Source: Anaerocolumna xylanovorans DSM 12503 (GTDB taxonomy: Bacteria; Bacillota; Clostridia; Lachnospirales; Lachnospiraceae). From it: DNA of 64,000 nt. The stretch covers positions 1-64,000 of the forward strand of contig NZ_FRFD01000003.1 in assembly GCF_900143645.1 (NCBI RefSeq). The letters are read 5' to 3'. This document shows positions 41,463-50,242 of the stretch, one piece after another. Below the pieces are notes generated by a model that was not told where the DNA came from, did not search any database, and saw only the letters and a program-made list of their open reading frames with translations. The number at the start of each line of letters is the position of its first letter. Positions within the stretch are counted from its first letter, which is position 1. Made by a program: the position numbers and the translations under genes.

Positions 41463-42116
41463 ATGCAGAGGATTCTGGTTGTTGAAGATGAAGCGCCAAT
41501 TTCAGATTTAATTGTTTTAAGCTTAAGTTCTGCCGGATACTTTTGTGAACAGGTTTTTGACGGAGAAGAAGCTGCTGATAAATTGATAGAAGAAAGATAT
41601 GACCTTATATTGCTGGATATTATGCTTCCCAAGGTGAATTGATTTGAATTAATGGAGTTTATCCGGCCGCTTGGCATTCCTGTGATATTTTTAACTGCCA
41701 AAGGTAAAGTAGAGGACAAGGTAAAAGGCCTTAGGCTGGGAGCAGACGATTATCTGACCAAGCCGTTTGAAATCATGGAACTGCTTGCAAGAGTTGAGAG
41801 TGTACTAAGGCGTTATAATAAGGCGGCTGATAAATTAGTATACAGGGACATTATAGTGGACATTCAATCCCACACGGTAAGGAAGAAAGATGAGGAAGTA
41901 ATTCTTACGGAAAAGGAATTCGACCTGCTGGTTTTGCTGATAAGAAATAAGAATCTGGCGTTATTCAGGGAGCAGATTTATGAAAATGTCTGGGGCGGAG
42001 AGTATACCGGGGACAGCAGAACGATTGATCTGCATATTCAAAGACTAAGGAAGAAGCTTGATTTAAAAGAGAATATCGTATCCTTATTTAAAATAGGGTA
42101 TCGGCTGGAGGAGTAA
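41463..42116 (+). pseudogene. OmpR-family response regulator interrupted by an in-frame TGA
   Basis: From ATG 41463 (AAGGAGAATG ahead) the frame reads QRILVVEDEAPISDLIVL and later LLDIMLPKVN, then TGA at 41640-41642, then FELMEFIRPLGIPVIF and a complete winged helix to 42116. In relatives the stop position is a glycine (N-G-F/Y-E-L), so a single GGA-to-TGA change explains it. The first 59 codons carry the phosphoacceptor Asp; the rest, which could restart at ATG 41652, lacks it. The kinase gene follows without a gap. Either a recent nonsense mutation or a sequencing error. Confidence 0.85.
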
Positions 42117-43538
42117 ATGAAGCTTTCATGGAAGATATTCAGAAATACAATCTTATTGGTCTTTTTTGCTTTAAGCCTCGGAGGAACGATAATGATTTCT
42201 ATGACACTGAAGCATTCAATCTCATCCGAAATAATGCAGGAAAAGAAAGAAATCCAGTCAATGCAGCGGGATATGGCAGTGCTGATGGCTAATGACAGCC
42301 GGACCTTATACCTGGAAGAAAGCAAAGTGCTGGAGTTGGTAATAGAAACCCTGAATGAAAACTGGAGAGCGGAAGGGAGACAATTCCGTATAAGGGATAA
42401 AGAAGGAAAGATACTTGCTTACAGCGGAAATAACCCATTTGTGGACATGGAAAGCCCGGGTGAGAATAAGTTAAAGTATACGATTTACCAGGAACAAAAA
42501 CTGTATTATATGCAAATGACATTAGCTGTGAAATTTACAAATGATACGGTAATACTTGATAAGTGTACAAATATCACATCAATATTTTCATTGAGGAATA
42601 CACAGTTACGTTTCTTTTTCATAATTATGCTAAGTGTTGGCATCCTGTGTGCGGTATTGAATTTCCTGAACATGCTTTGGATTTCCAAAACATTGTACCA
42701 ATTGCAGGATACAGTAGTAAAGATGCAGCAGGGCGATTTAAAAGCCAGAGTTCATAGCAATTCAGATGATGAGATAGGGGTGCTTGCGGAAAGCTTCAAC
42801 AATATGGCGGACAGGCTGGAGAAAGATATCCTTGAATTAAAGGAGGAAGCGAGAAGGCAGGAAGAATTTGTTGGAAGCTTTGCACATGAAATCAGGACAC
42901 CATTAACCTCTATTATAGGTTATGCGGATTTATTAAGAAGAAAGCAGCTGGAGGAAACCGCTTATTTTACTGCAACAAACTATATTTTTACAGAAGGAAA
43001 ACGGTTGGAAGGGTTATCAGTAAAATTATTGGATTTACTGGTAGTAAAAAGTGCAGTACGAGATTATACGGTGCTTTCTATCCGTAAGCTGCTGGAAGAT
43101 TCTATCGGTACGATGCAAAGCCTCTTAGACGAGAAGGAAATTACCGTGGTGAGGGAGTTGGACGAACTTAATGTCAGGGCAGATGAACAGCTGATGAAAA
43201 CTGTTCTGATTAACCTTATGGATAATGCGAGAAAAGCAGTAGATATAGCCGGAAGAATACGCATAGAAGCGAAAGCAGAAGGGAAGAAGGTACGGATTAC
43301 GGTCTCGGATAATGGGAGAGGTATTCCAACGGAAGAAATACCAAAGATTCAGGAAGCTTTTTACCGGGTGGACAAATCCCGCTCCAGAAAAGAGGGAGGA
43401 GTCGGACTCGGACTGGCTATCTGCGCCAATATTATGAAATTGCATGGCGGAGAAATCCAATTTGAAAGCGGGTTAGCAAAAGGAACGAAAGTAACGCTGT
43501 TATGGGAAGGAGCAGTCAATGAAGCACAGGCTAAGTAA
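42117..43538 (+). CDS. Sensor histidine kinase
   Basis: A 473-residue membrane kinase with two membrane segments (about 10-30 and 165-190), an extracytoplasmic sensor of about 130 residues, a HAMP domain, phosphoacceptor H257 in FAHEIRTPLTSI and an ATPase domain with NLMDNARKAV, DNGRGI and GVGLGLAI. It is intact, and its ATG directly follows the stop of the interrupted response regulator, so it was translationally coupled to it. It overlaps the next gene by 20 nt. Its signal output may now be impaired or redirected. Confidence 0.92.
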   Translation: MKLSWKIFRNTILLVFFALSLGGTIMISMTLKHSISSEIMQEKKEIQSMQRDMAVLMANDSRTLYLEESKVLELVIETLNENWRAEGRQFRIRDKEGKILAYSGNNPFVDMESPGENKLKYTIYQEQKLYYMQMTLAVKFTNDTVILDKCTNITSIFSLRNTQLRFFFIIMLSVGILCAVLNFLNMLWISKTLYQLQDTVVKMQQGDLKARVHSNSDDEIGVLAESFNNMADRLEKDILELKEEARRQEEFVGSFAHEIRTPLTSIIGYADLLRRKQLEETAYFTATNYIFTEGKRLEGLSVKLLDLLVVKSAVRDYTVLSIRKLLEDSIGTMQSLLDEKEITVVRELDELNVRADEQLMKTVLINLMDNARKAVDIAGRIRIEAKAEGKKVRITVSDNGRGIPTEEIPKIQEAFYRVDKSRSRKEGGVGLGLAICANIMKLHGGEIQFESGLAKGTKVTLLWEGAVNEAQAK

Positions 43539-44085
43539 TATAAGAGAAATCCTTGCGGTAATTGTTGTTACAGGCATTATTACTGTTGTTCCGTATATAT
43601 ATTTTCAATTGCAGGAAGGGCATTTATTGGGTATGAAACCGGAAATTCCGGTTGATACTGTGGAAATACAAAAAAGTAATGCAGAACAGCTCAACCTGGA
43701 GCAAAGAAGAGATATGATTCGCACCGGCGAAGCGGATGTAGAAAGAATTTCCCTTAAGACGGGAAATGCATATAGCCTGTATGAAGCCAGAAAACAATGC
43801 TATAGGGAGCTTTGCAAAATACCGGCTTTAAAAATGGATATCGATGGACCTGTGCAAAGAGAGATTGATATATCGCCGCAGTTGCTGGTGAATGCAAAAG
43901 TTCCTTCATATTCCATGATTATATGGAGCGGCTCTTTGGAAATAAAGGATATTCCTTATAAAATAGTATTGGATGAAGATAGCGGAAAACTGTTAAGTAT
44001 TCAAATAGCAGATGAGAATATAAAGGAGTATGAGAAGTTACAGGAAGTTTTCGAAAAGGAATTGGAAGAATATTTTTATCAATAA
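43519..44085 (+). CDS. Membrane-anchored protein of unknown function
   Basis: A 188-residue protein with one N-terminal membrane segment (ILAVIVVTGIITVVPYIYF, about residues 11-29) and an extracytoplasmic remainder without a motif I recognise (YSMIIWSGSLEIKDIPYKIV near residue 130). It overlaps the kinase gene by 20 nt, so it belongs to the two-component operon and may modulate the sensor. Anchor-plus-domain architecture resembles accessory proteins of clostridial sensor kinases, but this is inference. Confidence 0.75.
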   Translation: MKHRLSNIREILAVIVVTGIITVVPYIYFQLQEGHLLGMKPEIPVDTVEIQKSNAEQLNLEQRRDMIRTGEADVERISLKTGNAYSLYEARKQCYRELCKIPALKMDIDGPVQREIDISPQLLVNAKVPSYSMIIWSGSLEIKDIPYKIVLDEDSGKLLSIQIADENIKEYEKLQEVFEKELEEYFYQ

Positions 44086-44160
44086 CCGGTGGAAGATACA
44101 AGTTAGATACATCTCTGTGAGACACTTATATGGTAATAATAAATGTCAGGAGGATTTGAA

Positions 44161-44865
44161 ATGAAAAAGAGAAGAATGAAATTATTTGGTATTGTCATGG
44201 CGGTTATTCTGGTAGTGGGAGGCTGCGGGACAAAAAAGACAGAGGTTAAAACAGAAAAAGCTTTTGGTACCGGTATTGAATCGAGTGCTAATCCGGCAGA
44301 AACGAAAGAGGGAACTGATGAGGCACAGGTAAAGGCGGATATTCCTATGGTAGATTTGCCGGAAGGTATAAAAGGAGTAAAAGCAGAAACTGCAGCAAAT
44401 GGGGAACTAAGGGACTTGATTGTTGAGGATATGGAAATACCGGAGGATTACCTTGAAACAACTCACTATTATTATAATTATGTTGATTTAAATGATGATG
44501 GTGAAGATGAGATATTTGCCATTGTTACCGGACCTTATACGAGCGGAACTGGCGGCAGTACGGCTATATGGGTATCGAAGCAAGCCGGTAAACTGCATAT
44601 CCAGGAGGATTTTACAATAGTTAATACACCAATTATCATAAGTGATAAAATAGAAAACGGATATCACGAATTGATAGTTCCTTATTATGGAAATAGTAAA
44701 GATCAATATTCTGTTCTAAGCTATCAGGATGGAGAATATATCAATGTTCCCGATGGTAAAATTATAGATTCTCTGCAGGGGATTACTGGAAAAGCTATTA
44801 TAGCAAATGATTTTATAAAAGAAAGTGAAGCCGGTATTAAGGGCTTTAATTTAATGGCAGAATAG
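44161..44865 (+). CDS. Putative lipoprotein with Asp-rich calcium-loop-like motif
   Basis: A 234-residue secreted protein. The signal peptide ends in VVGGC (lipidated Cys near residue 22). The mature part has a Lys/Thr/Glu linker and then VDLNDDGEDEIFAIV (about residues 108-122), which looks like the DxNxDGxxE loop of FG-GAP or dockerin-type calcium sites, as in many clostridial VCBS-like lipoproteins. Start 44161 uses AGGAGG at 44148-44153. It follows the anchored protein by 75 nt and ends the operon before a terminator. Function unknown. Confidence 0.8.
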   Translation: MKKRRMKLFGIVMAVILVVGGCGTKKTEVKTEKAFGTGIESSANPAETKEGTDEAQVKADIPMVDLPEGIKGVKAETAANGELRDLIVEDMEIPEDYLETTHYYYNYVDLNDDGEDEIFAIVTGPYTSGTGGSTAIWVSKQAGKLHIQEDFTIVNTPIIISDKIENGYHELIVPYYGNSKDQYSVLSYQDGEYINVPDGKIIDSLQGITGKAIIANDFIKESEAGIKGFNLMAE

Positions 44866-44900
44866 AGTAATACCTGTGGGTACAAAAGCAAATTTGACAA

Positions 44901-44935
44901 AGTGGTTCTGGTCATAATCCGGAGCCGCTTTTTTA
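44901..44935 (+). terminator. Terminator after the lipoprotein gene
   Basis: Eleven-bp stem AGTGGTTCTGG / CCGGAGCCGCT with three G-U pairs, loop TCATAAT, followed by six T. Confidence 0.8.
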
Positions 44936-45016
44936 TCTTATAGAAAATTACATCCTATAAGATAAAAAGCCTTACGGGCAGGATGCACATGCCATATGGC
45001 CATATTCAGGCCATAT
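44936..45016. other. Two further inverted repeats in the gap
   Basis: ATCTTATAG / CTATAAGAT (44935-44963) and ATATGGCC-ATATTCA-GGCCATAT (44994-45016) follow the terminator. No gene here. They may form a non-coding dispersed element like those at 25542 and 28093. Confidence 0.35.
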
Positions 45017-45084
45017 TACTGTGATAATTTATTACTATCTTATTTAATAGGATACAATTAATTATCAATAGCAGGAGGAAAGAC

Positions 45085-45534
45085 ATGGACAAAAAGATAA
45101 CCACAGTAAGATATTTTTCGAAAACAGGTAACACAAAGAAATTAGCAATAGAGATAGCAAATGCAGCAGGGTGTGAGGCATATACAATAGACAAGCCGGT
45201 AAAGGAGAAGGTTGATGTACTTTTTCTGGGAGCGTCCGTATACTGGGGAGGGATAGACAGTCAGGTAAAAGAGTTTATTCGTACTCTGGATGCGAATAAG
45301 ATAGGAAAAGTAGCTGTTTTCTCTACTTCGGCTCTGGCACAAAGAGCATATCCTGAAATCAAAAAGCTCTTACTTTCACAGGGAATCCAGACAGCAGAAG
45401 GAGATTTCTACTGCAGAGGGCAGTTTAAGGTAATGCACAGGGAGAGGCCGGATGCAGAGGATTTAAAAGCAGCACGAAAATACGCGGAAGTAATATCAAA
45501 GGGATTAGCAGGGGAAAAGAAGGTTGCAAAATGA
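45085..45534 (+). CDS. Flavodoxin family protein
   Basis: A 149-residue flavodoxin-like protein with FMN phosphate loop RYFSKTGNTKKLA (residues 9-21) and GASVYWGGID (about 51-60). The group is related to HemG-like and flavodoxin_5 proteins. No signal peptide. AGGAGG lies 8 nt upstream. Its stop overlaps the start of an ABC exporter permease as ATGA, so it is co-translated with an export system, an unusual partner for an electron carrier. Confidence 0.88.
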   Translation: MDKKITTVRYFSKTGNTKKLAIEIANAAGCEAYTIDKPVKEKVDVLFLGASVYWGGIDSQVKEFIRTLDANKIGKVAVFSTSALAQRAYPEIKKLLLSQGIQTAEGDFYCRGQFKVMHRERPDAEDLKAARKYAEVISKGLAGEKKVAK

Positions 45535-46619
45535 GACTGGCATGGAAAGAAATCAGATACAATTGGAAAAAATACTTCTTTATAGAAATCCTGCTTGTGC
45601 TTATGATATTTATGGTAATGTTTTTATCCGGTCTGGCAAACGGTCTGGCAAGGGCGGTCAGTGCGGGAATTGAAAATATGGATGCTTCATATTTTGCGGT
45701 AAGCTCCGACGCAGAGGATTTGATAACGGTATCAAATCTTAGTACAGATACTTTGGAACAGGTGAAAAGTGCCGCAAGGGGTAAAACAGCAGTCCTTGAC
45801 ATACAAAGAATGAATCTGAATAAAGAAGGAAAATCAGAAAAGCTGGATGTTACGTATTTTGCTGTTAATCCTGACGAGTTCTTAAATCCCGGGGTCATAA
45901 AAGGCGGTAAACTTACAAGTAAAGCACATACCATTGTTTTAGATGATGCCTTTGAAGAGAATGGCATAAAGGCGGGAGATGTTTTGGTGGATTCAGCATC
46001 CGGGGTGGAACTTACGGTAACCGGTTTTACCAAGGACGCAATGTATGGGCATACTCCTGTTGGTTTTATCAGTACAAAGACCTATACCGATATTCGGACC
46101 GCCATTAATCCGGGGTTTAAGGCAGGGTATCACGCTATTGCCCTGAAAAGTGATAATCTGTCCGGTAAGAGAATAGACAAAACGGATATTGTCAGCAAAG
46201 CGGAAATTATTGCTCATATTCCCGGCTATCAGGCGGAACAGACAACGATTAATATGATATTATGGGTGCTGGTATTCATATCAGCGGCAATCTTGGGAGT
46301 GTTTTTCTATATTCTTACCATACAAAAGTACAAGCAATTCGGTGTTATGAAGGCAATTGGAATGAAGATGGGAGAAATTACAAGAATGCAATTTTCCCAG
46401 GTGCTTCTTCTGGCATGCTTTGGTATGCTGTGTGGGAATATTTTGGCCTTTGGTATGGCCGGTATACTTCCGAAGAGTATGCCTTTTTATCTAAATCAGA
46501 TGAATGCTTTTATCATCTCGCTGGCATTTGTCGCGATATCACTTCTTTGCAGCTTACTTTCTGCCGGTAAGATAGCGAAGGTAGACCCTGTAACAATAAT
46601 CGGAGGAAGTGAGGAATAA
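45531..46619 (+). CDS. FtsX/MacB-type ABC transporter permease
   Basis: A 362-residue permease with one N-terminal membrane segment (about 17-40), an extracytoplasmic domain of about 200 residues and three C-terminal segments (FISAAILGVFFYILTI near residue 251 onward), the FtsX/MacB pattern. Such proteins export peptides or lipids or act mechanically on envelope factors. Its last base is shared with the start of the ATPase gene. The two-component system directly downstream suggests an antimicrobial-peptide or envelope-stress module. Confidence 0.9.
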   Translation: MRLAWKEIRYNWKKYFFIEILLVLMIFMVMFLSGLANGLARAVSAGIENMDASYFAVSSDAEDLITVSNLSTDTLEQVKSAARGKTAVLDIQRMNLNKEGKSEKLDVTYFAVNPDEFLNPGVIKGGKLTSKAHTIVLDDAFEENGIKAGDVLVDSASGVELTVTGFTKDAMYGHTPVGFISTKTYTDIRTAINPGFKAGYHAIALKSDNLSGKRIDKTDIVSKAEIIAHIPGYQAEQTTINMILWVLVFISAAILGVFFYILTIQKYKQFGVMKAIGMKMGEITRMQFSQVLLLACFGMLCGNILAFGMAGILPKSMPFYLNQMNAFIISLAFVAISLLCSLLSAGKIAKVDPVTIIGGSEE

Positions 46620-47299
46620 TGATGTTTGCGCTGGAATTAAATCATATATCAAAGGCTTATCAGGATGGAGAAAGGGAAAACCTTGTACTGAATGATCTCT
46701 CCCTTAAGATAGGGAAGGGAGAGTTTGCCGCAGTACTCGGCCCTTCCGGCTCCGGAAAAAGTACGCTGCTAACAATTGCAGGGATGTTGCTTTCTGCGGA
46801 TAAAGGAAATATAATAATAAATGGAGATAATGTATCCGACAGGAAACAAAAGGAATGGACAAAAATCAGAAGGGAAAAGCTGGGATTTATTTTTCAAAAC
46901 CATCAGCTCCTCCCCTATCTGACAACAGAAGAGCAGTTAAAACTTGTTGCTGATATGAAGCCCTACAAAACAAAAGAAGAAAGAAACAAAGCCGTAGACG
47001 AATTGTTACAGGAGCTTGGAATCAGTAATTGTAATAAAAAGTATCCGAAGCAGATGTCAGGCGGTGAAAAGCAGCGTGCTGCCATCGCAAGAGCCTTCAT
47101 AAACCGCCCGGAAGTTATTCTGGCGGATGAACCTACGGCAAGTTTGGATGGGACAAGGGGACGCCAGATAGCGGAGATGATCAGGCAGGAAGTAAAAATA
47201 AGAAATACAGCGGCTATTATGGTAACTCATGACGAGCGCATTCTTGATCTTGTGGACAGCGTATACCGTCTGGATTACGGGAATCTGCTTAAAATATAA
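46619..47299 (+). CDS. ABC transporter ATP-binding protein, LolD/MacB type
   Basis: A 226-residue ATPase with Walker A GPSGSGKST (about 41-49), signature MSGGEKQRAAIARA (about 142-155) and Walker B VILADEPTASLD. It pairs with the preceding FtsX-type permease. ATG 46619 and 46622 are both possible. The response regulator follows after 19 nt, so transporter and two-component genes probably share a transcript. Confidence 0.93.
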   Translation: MMFALELNHISKAYQDGERENLVLNDLSLKIGKGEFAAVLGPSGSGKSTLLTIAGMLLSADKGNIIINGDNVSDRKQKEWTKIRREKLGFIFQNHQLLPYLTTEEQLKLVADMKPYKTKEERNKAVDELLQELGISNCNKKYPKQMSGGEKQRAAIARAFINRPEVILADEPTASLDGTRGRQIAEMIRQEVKIRNTAAIMVTHDERILDLVDSVYRLDYGNLLKI

Positions 47300-47318
47300 C
47301 GGAAAGGGGTGACAGGAA

Positions 47319-47987
47319 ATGTTTTCTATATTGGTTGTGGAAGACGATGAAACACTCAATAAAATGATATGTGCAAAATTAAAGCAGGAAAATTTTAAAA
47401 CATTTCCTGCCTTTGACGGAGAAGAAGCCCTGCAGGTAATGGATAAGGAATACATTGACCTGATTATCTGTGACATTATGATGCCAAAGATGAATGGCTA
47501 TGAGCTGACAAAGGCCCTGCGCTTTGCCTCTTACCAATTGCCAATATTAATGATAACAGCCAAGGACCAGTTAGAAGATATGGAAAATGGGTTTAAGGCC
47601 GGAACAGATGACTATATGATAAAGCCAATCCGGATGAAGGAAATGGTACTAAGGGTCAATGCACTCCTGCGCCGTGCCCAGATTGCGGTTGACAAGAAAA
47701 TAGTAATAGGAAATACGGTGCTGGATTACAATGCTTTAACGGTACGGATAAAAGAAGAATATTTTGAAATGCCTCCAAAGGAATTCTATCTGTTATTTAA
47801 GCTCTTAAGCAATCCCAATAAAATATTTACCAGGCTGGAATTGATGGATGAAATATGGGGAATGGATTCGGAAGCGGACGAAAGAGCAGTGGACTCCCAT
47901 ATTAAAAAATTAAGGCGTAAGTTCGAAAACTATCCGGACTTTGAGATTATTACAGTGAGAGGTTTGGGATATAAGGCGAAATATTAA
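47319..47987 (+). CDS. OmpR-family response regulator
   Basis: A 222-residue regulator. The receiver domain has VVEDDE at 6-11, phosphoacceptor D52 in IICDIMMPKMNG and K in MIKPIRM; the winged helix (about 125-220) ends in TVRGLGYKAKY. Start ATG 47319 has AAAGGGGTGA upstream. Note the intact NGYEL after the phospho-Asp, which is the position broken by TGA in the regulator at 41463. It is phosphorylated by the kinase encoded next. Confidence 0.93.
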   Translation: MFSILVVEDDETLNKMICAKLKQENFKTFPAFDGEEALQVMDKEYIDLIICDIMMPKMNGYELTKALRFASYQLPILMITAKDQLEDMENGFKAGTDDYMIKPIRMKEMVLRVNALLRRAQIAVDKKIVIGNTVLDYNALTVRIKEEYFEMPPKEFYLLFKLLSNPNKIFTRLELMDEIWGMDSEADERAVDSHIKKLRRKFENYPDFEIITVRGLGYKAKY

Positions 47988-48002
47988 CCCATGGGAGGTT
48001 TT

Positions 48003-49088
48003 ATGAAAAATGAGGATAGCAAAAAAGAAAAAAGAAGATACCGGATGTCACTCCGGCTTTATTATTCCCTGGTGTCCATTACTACCTTGTGCAGCGCCTG
48101 TATTTTTTCCTTTGTTTTAGTTTTAATTGGAATGAAGCTGTTTTATCACGGGGCATTTACCCCGCAGGTGGCTATTATCGTATGTCTTCTGGTGTGTACC
48201 CTCACCATGCTATTTGGCGGTATTATGTTGTGGTTTGGTGCAATACATCTTATAAAACCCATCGAAGAAATAACCAGGGCTGTAAAAAGAATAGCCGGCG
48301 GAGATTTTACCGTTCATATTGACAGAAAAACAAAAAGCAGCAGCGAATATGAATTTACCAACGAGATAGATGAGCTGGCCCGTAATTTTAATACTATGAC
48401 AGCGGAATTAAACGGAATGGATTATATGCGTAAGGATTTCATGAGCAATGTATCCCATGAAGTAAAGACGCCGGTGGCAGCCATTACCGGATTCAGCGAA
48501 ATATTAATGGAAGGCGGTCTTAGTCCCGGGGAGGAGCAGGAATACCTTATGTTAGTGAATAAAGAATCCCTCCGCCTGTCCCGTTTATGCGAAAATATGC
48601 TTCGTATGTCAAGGCTGGATTACCAGCAGATAGTTGCAAAGAAGGATAAAATACGTGTTGACGAGCAGATACGTAAGTGCATTATCATGCTGTCTGAAAA
48701 GTGGCCGGATAAAAGCAGAAACTATGAAGTAGACTGCGGCAATCTCCTGGTTATAAGCGATGCGGATCTTTTGACGCAGATATGGGTGAATCTCCTTGAC
48801 AATGCCATAAAATATTCTCCCGAAGACAGCAGTATCTGGATTACCGGTAAGATTGAAAGGAATAATCTGATTGTAGCCATCAGAGACGAGGGAGAAGGAA
48901 TCAGCCCCGAGAAACAGTCAAAGATTTTTGATAAGTTCTATCAGTGCGAGGAATCACACAAAAAGCAGGGAAATGGACTTGGACTTTCCATTGTAAAAAG
49001 AATTATGGAGTTACTGGGCGGAAGTATCACCTGTATAAGTGAAGAAGGTAAGGGTACCATAATGGAAGTAAAGGTACCGCTTCTATAG
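48003..49088 (+). CDS. Sensor histidine kinase
   Basis: A 361-residue kinase with two closely spaced membrane segments (about 20-45 and 53-80) and almost no extracytoplasmic loop, as in intramembrane-sensing kinases linked to ABC transporters. HAMP, phosphoacceptor H152 in VSHEVKTPVAAI and the ATPase motifs NLLDNAIKYS, DEGEGI and GNGLGLSI follow. Start 48003 is chosen for GGGAGG 6 nt upstream. With the FtsX-type exporter in the same operon, the transporter itself may act as the sensor (flux sensing), which is inference. Confidence 0.93.
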   Translation: MKNEDSKKEKRRYRMSLRLYYSLVSITTLCSACIFSFVLVLIGMKLFYHGAFTPQVAIIVCLLVCTLTMLFGGIMLWFGAIHLIKPIEEITRAVKRIAGGDFTVHIDRKTKSSSEYEFTNEIDELARNFNTMTAELNGMDYMRKDFMSNVSHEVKTPVAAITGFSEILMEGGLSPGEEQEYLMLVNKESLRLSRLCENMLRMSRLDYQQIVAKKDKIRVDEQIRKCIIMLSEKWPDKSRNYEVDCGNLLVISDADLLTQIWVNLLDNAIKYSPEDSSIWITGKIERNNLIVAIRDEGEGISPEKQSKIFDKFYQCEESHKKQGNGLGLSIVKRIMELLGGSITCISEEGKGTIMEVKVPLL

Positions 49089-49110
49089 CAGAAAGAGAGG
49101 AATATAAAGA

Positions 49111-50112
49111 ATGAGTCCTATTTTTACCGGCGTACGGGCCAAGTGGTTACCCCTGTATAAGGAACTGCACGGCATGGCAGCAGAAAAGCTTGGAACCTTT
49201 GAAGAATATGAGACATCCAGTACCTTGACCTGGAAACATAATTCAACATTTGCAGAGATTAGTGGGAAAAAGGATTGCATGGTTGTCGGATTTGCTTCGG
49301 ATAGTATTCATGAGGAATGGGAGCCGGCTAAAGTAGTAAGAACCTCAAAGAACAGGGTGACCCATTATTTTGAAGTGACAGATAACAAACAATTCCCTGA
49401 ACTGCTTGAGCGTATAGTTAGGGCATATGACTTAACCAAATCCAACCGCGCTTCCAGAAGTGTGGAAGATAAACCAACATACACCACCTTTGAGGAATAT
49501 TTTGCCTTATTCCCGGAAGAAGTGCAGGAGATTCTAAAGAAGATACGTCAGACCATCAGACAAGCTGCCCCGGAAGCCAGGGAAAAGATAAGCTGGCAGA
49601 TGCCGACCTTCTGGCAGAAGGAAAATTTGGTGCATTTTGCCGCGATGAAAAACCATATCGGACTCTATCCTGGGGAGAGAGGGGTTGCTGCTTTTACCGA
49701 TAAACTTTCCGGCTATAAGACTTCAAAGGGAGCAATTCAATTTCCGTTATCAGAACCTATACCTTATAAGTTAATTGAGGAAATTACAAGGTTTCGGGTT
49801 AAGGAAGCCACAGGTACCGAGGGAATAAGCGGAGACGGCAGGAAAGAAGTATATGAGTTTGAAGCTGTTATTAAAAAGGTTCCGGACATAGACGGCGCTT
49901 ATGTCGAGATTCCCTTTGATGTAAAAGAAAAATACGGTAAAAGCAGGGTACCGGTTCATGCCACTTTTGACGGAGAGCCCTATGACGGAAGCCTGGTGAA
50001 GATGGGAACACCCTGTCACATCCTTGGTATCCGTAAGGAAATCCGTGCAAAAATCGGTAAGCAGCCCGGCGATACTGTCAAGGTTACTCTGGAAGAAAGA
50101 AATACAAAATAG
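49111..50112 (+). CDS. Three-domain protein: DUF5655-like, DUF1801 and DUF1905
   Basis: A 333-residue cytosolic protein that looks like a fusion of three small domains. Residues 1-110 (WLPLYKELHG, TLTWKHNSTFAEI) resemble DUF5655; 118-230 (TTFEEYFALFPEEVQEILKK, GLYPGERGVAAF) are the YdhG-like DUF1801; 245-333 (YEFEAVIKKVPDIDGAYVEI) are DUF1905. All are uncharacterised; DUF1801 relatives have been linked to iron handling or small-molecule binding. GAGAGG precedes the start. It lies 22 nt after the kinase gene. Domain names are from memory of motifs. Confidence 0.75.
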   Translation: MSPIFTGVRAKWLPLYKELHGMAAEKLGTFEEYETSSTLTWKHNSTFAEISGKKDCMVVGFASDSIHEEWEPAKVVRTSKNRVTHYFEVTDNKQFPELLERIVRAYDLTKSNRASRSVEDKPTYTTFEEYFALFPEEVQEILKKIRQTIRQAAPEAREKISWQMPTFWQKENLVHFAAMKNHIGLYPGERGVAAFTDKLSGYKTSKGAIQFPLSEPIPYKLIEEITRFRVKEATGTEGISGDGRKEVYEFEAVIKKVPDIDGAYVEIPFDVKEKYGKSRVPVHATFDGEPYDGSLVKMGTPCHILGIRKEIRAKIGKQPGDTVKVTLEERNTK

Positions 50113-50242
50113 AGGCGGAAAGTGGCACAAGAAAATTGTAAAATTCCTAACTTACTGGTATCATAATAATAGAAGAATCGACATACAGGCTAAATCAGGC
50201 TGTGGTTTTAAATAGACGGAAAATGAAGGATTTGAATAGATT

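Noticed and set aside
41640..41642. TGA as selenocysteine or recoded codon
   Set aside because: Relatives have glycine at this position, TGA ends other genes in the window, and no SECIS-like hairpin was evident just downstream.
44985..45065. Possible Fur box before the flavodoxin gene (GATAATTTATTACTATC)
   Set aside because: Partial match in very AT-rich sequence with no iron-related neighbour; too weak to call.
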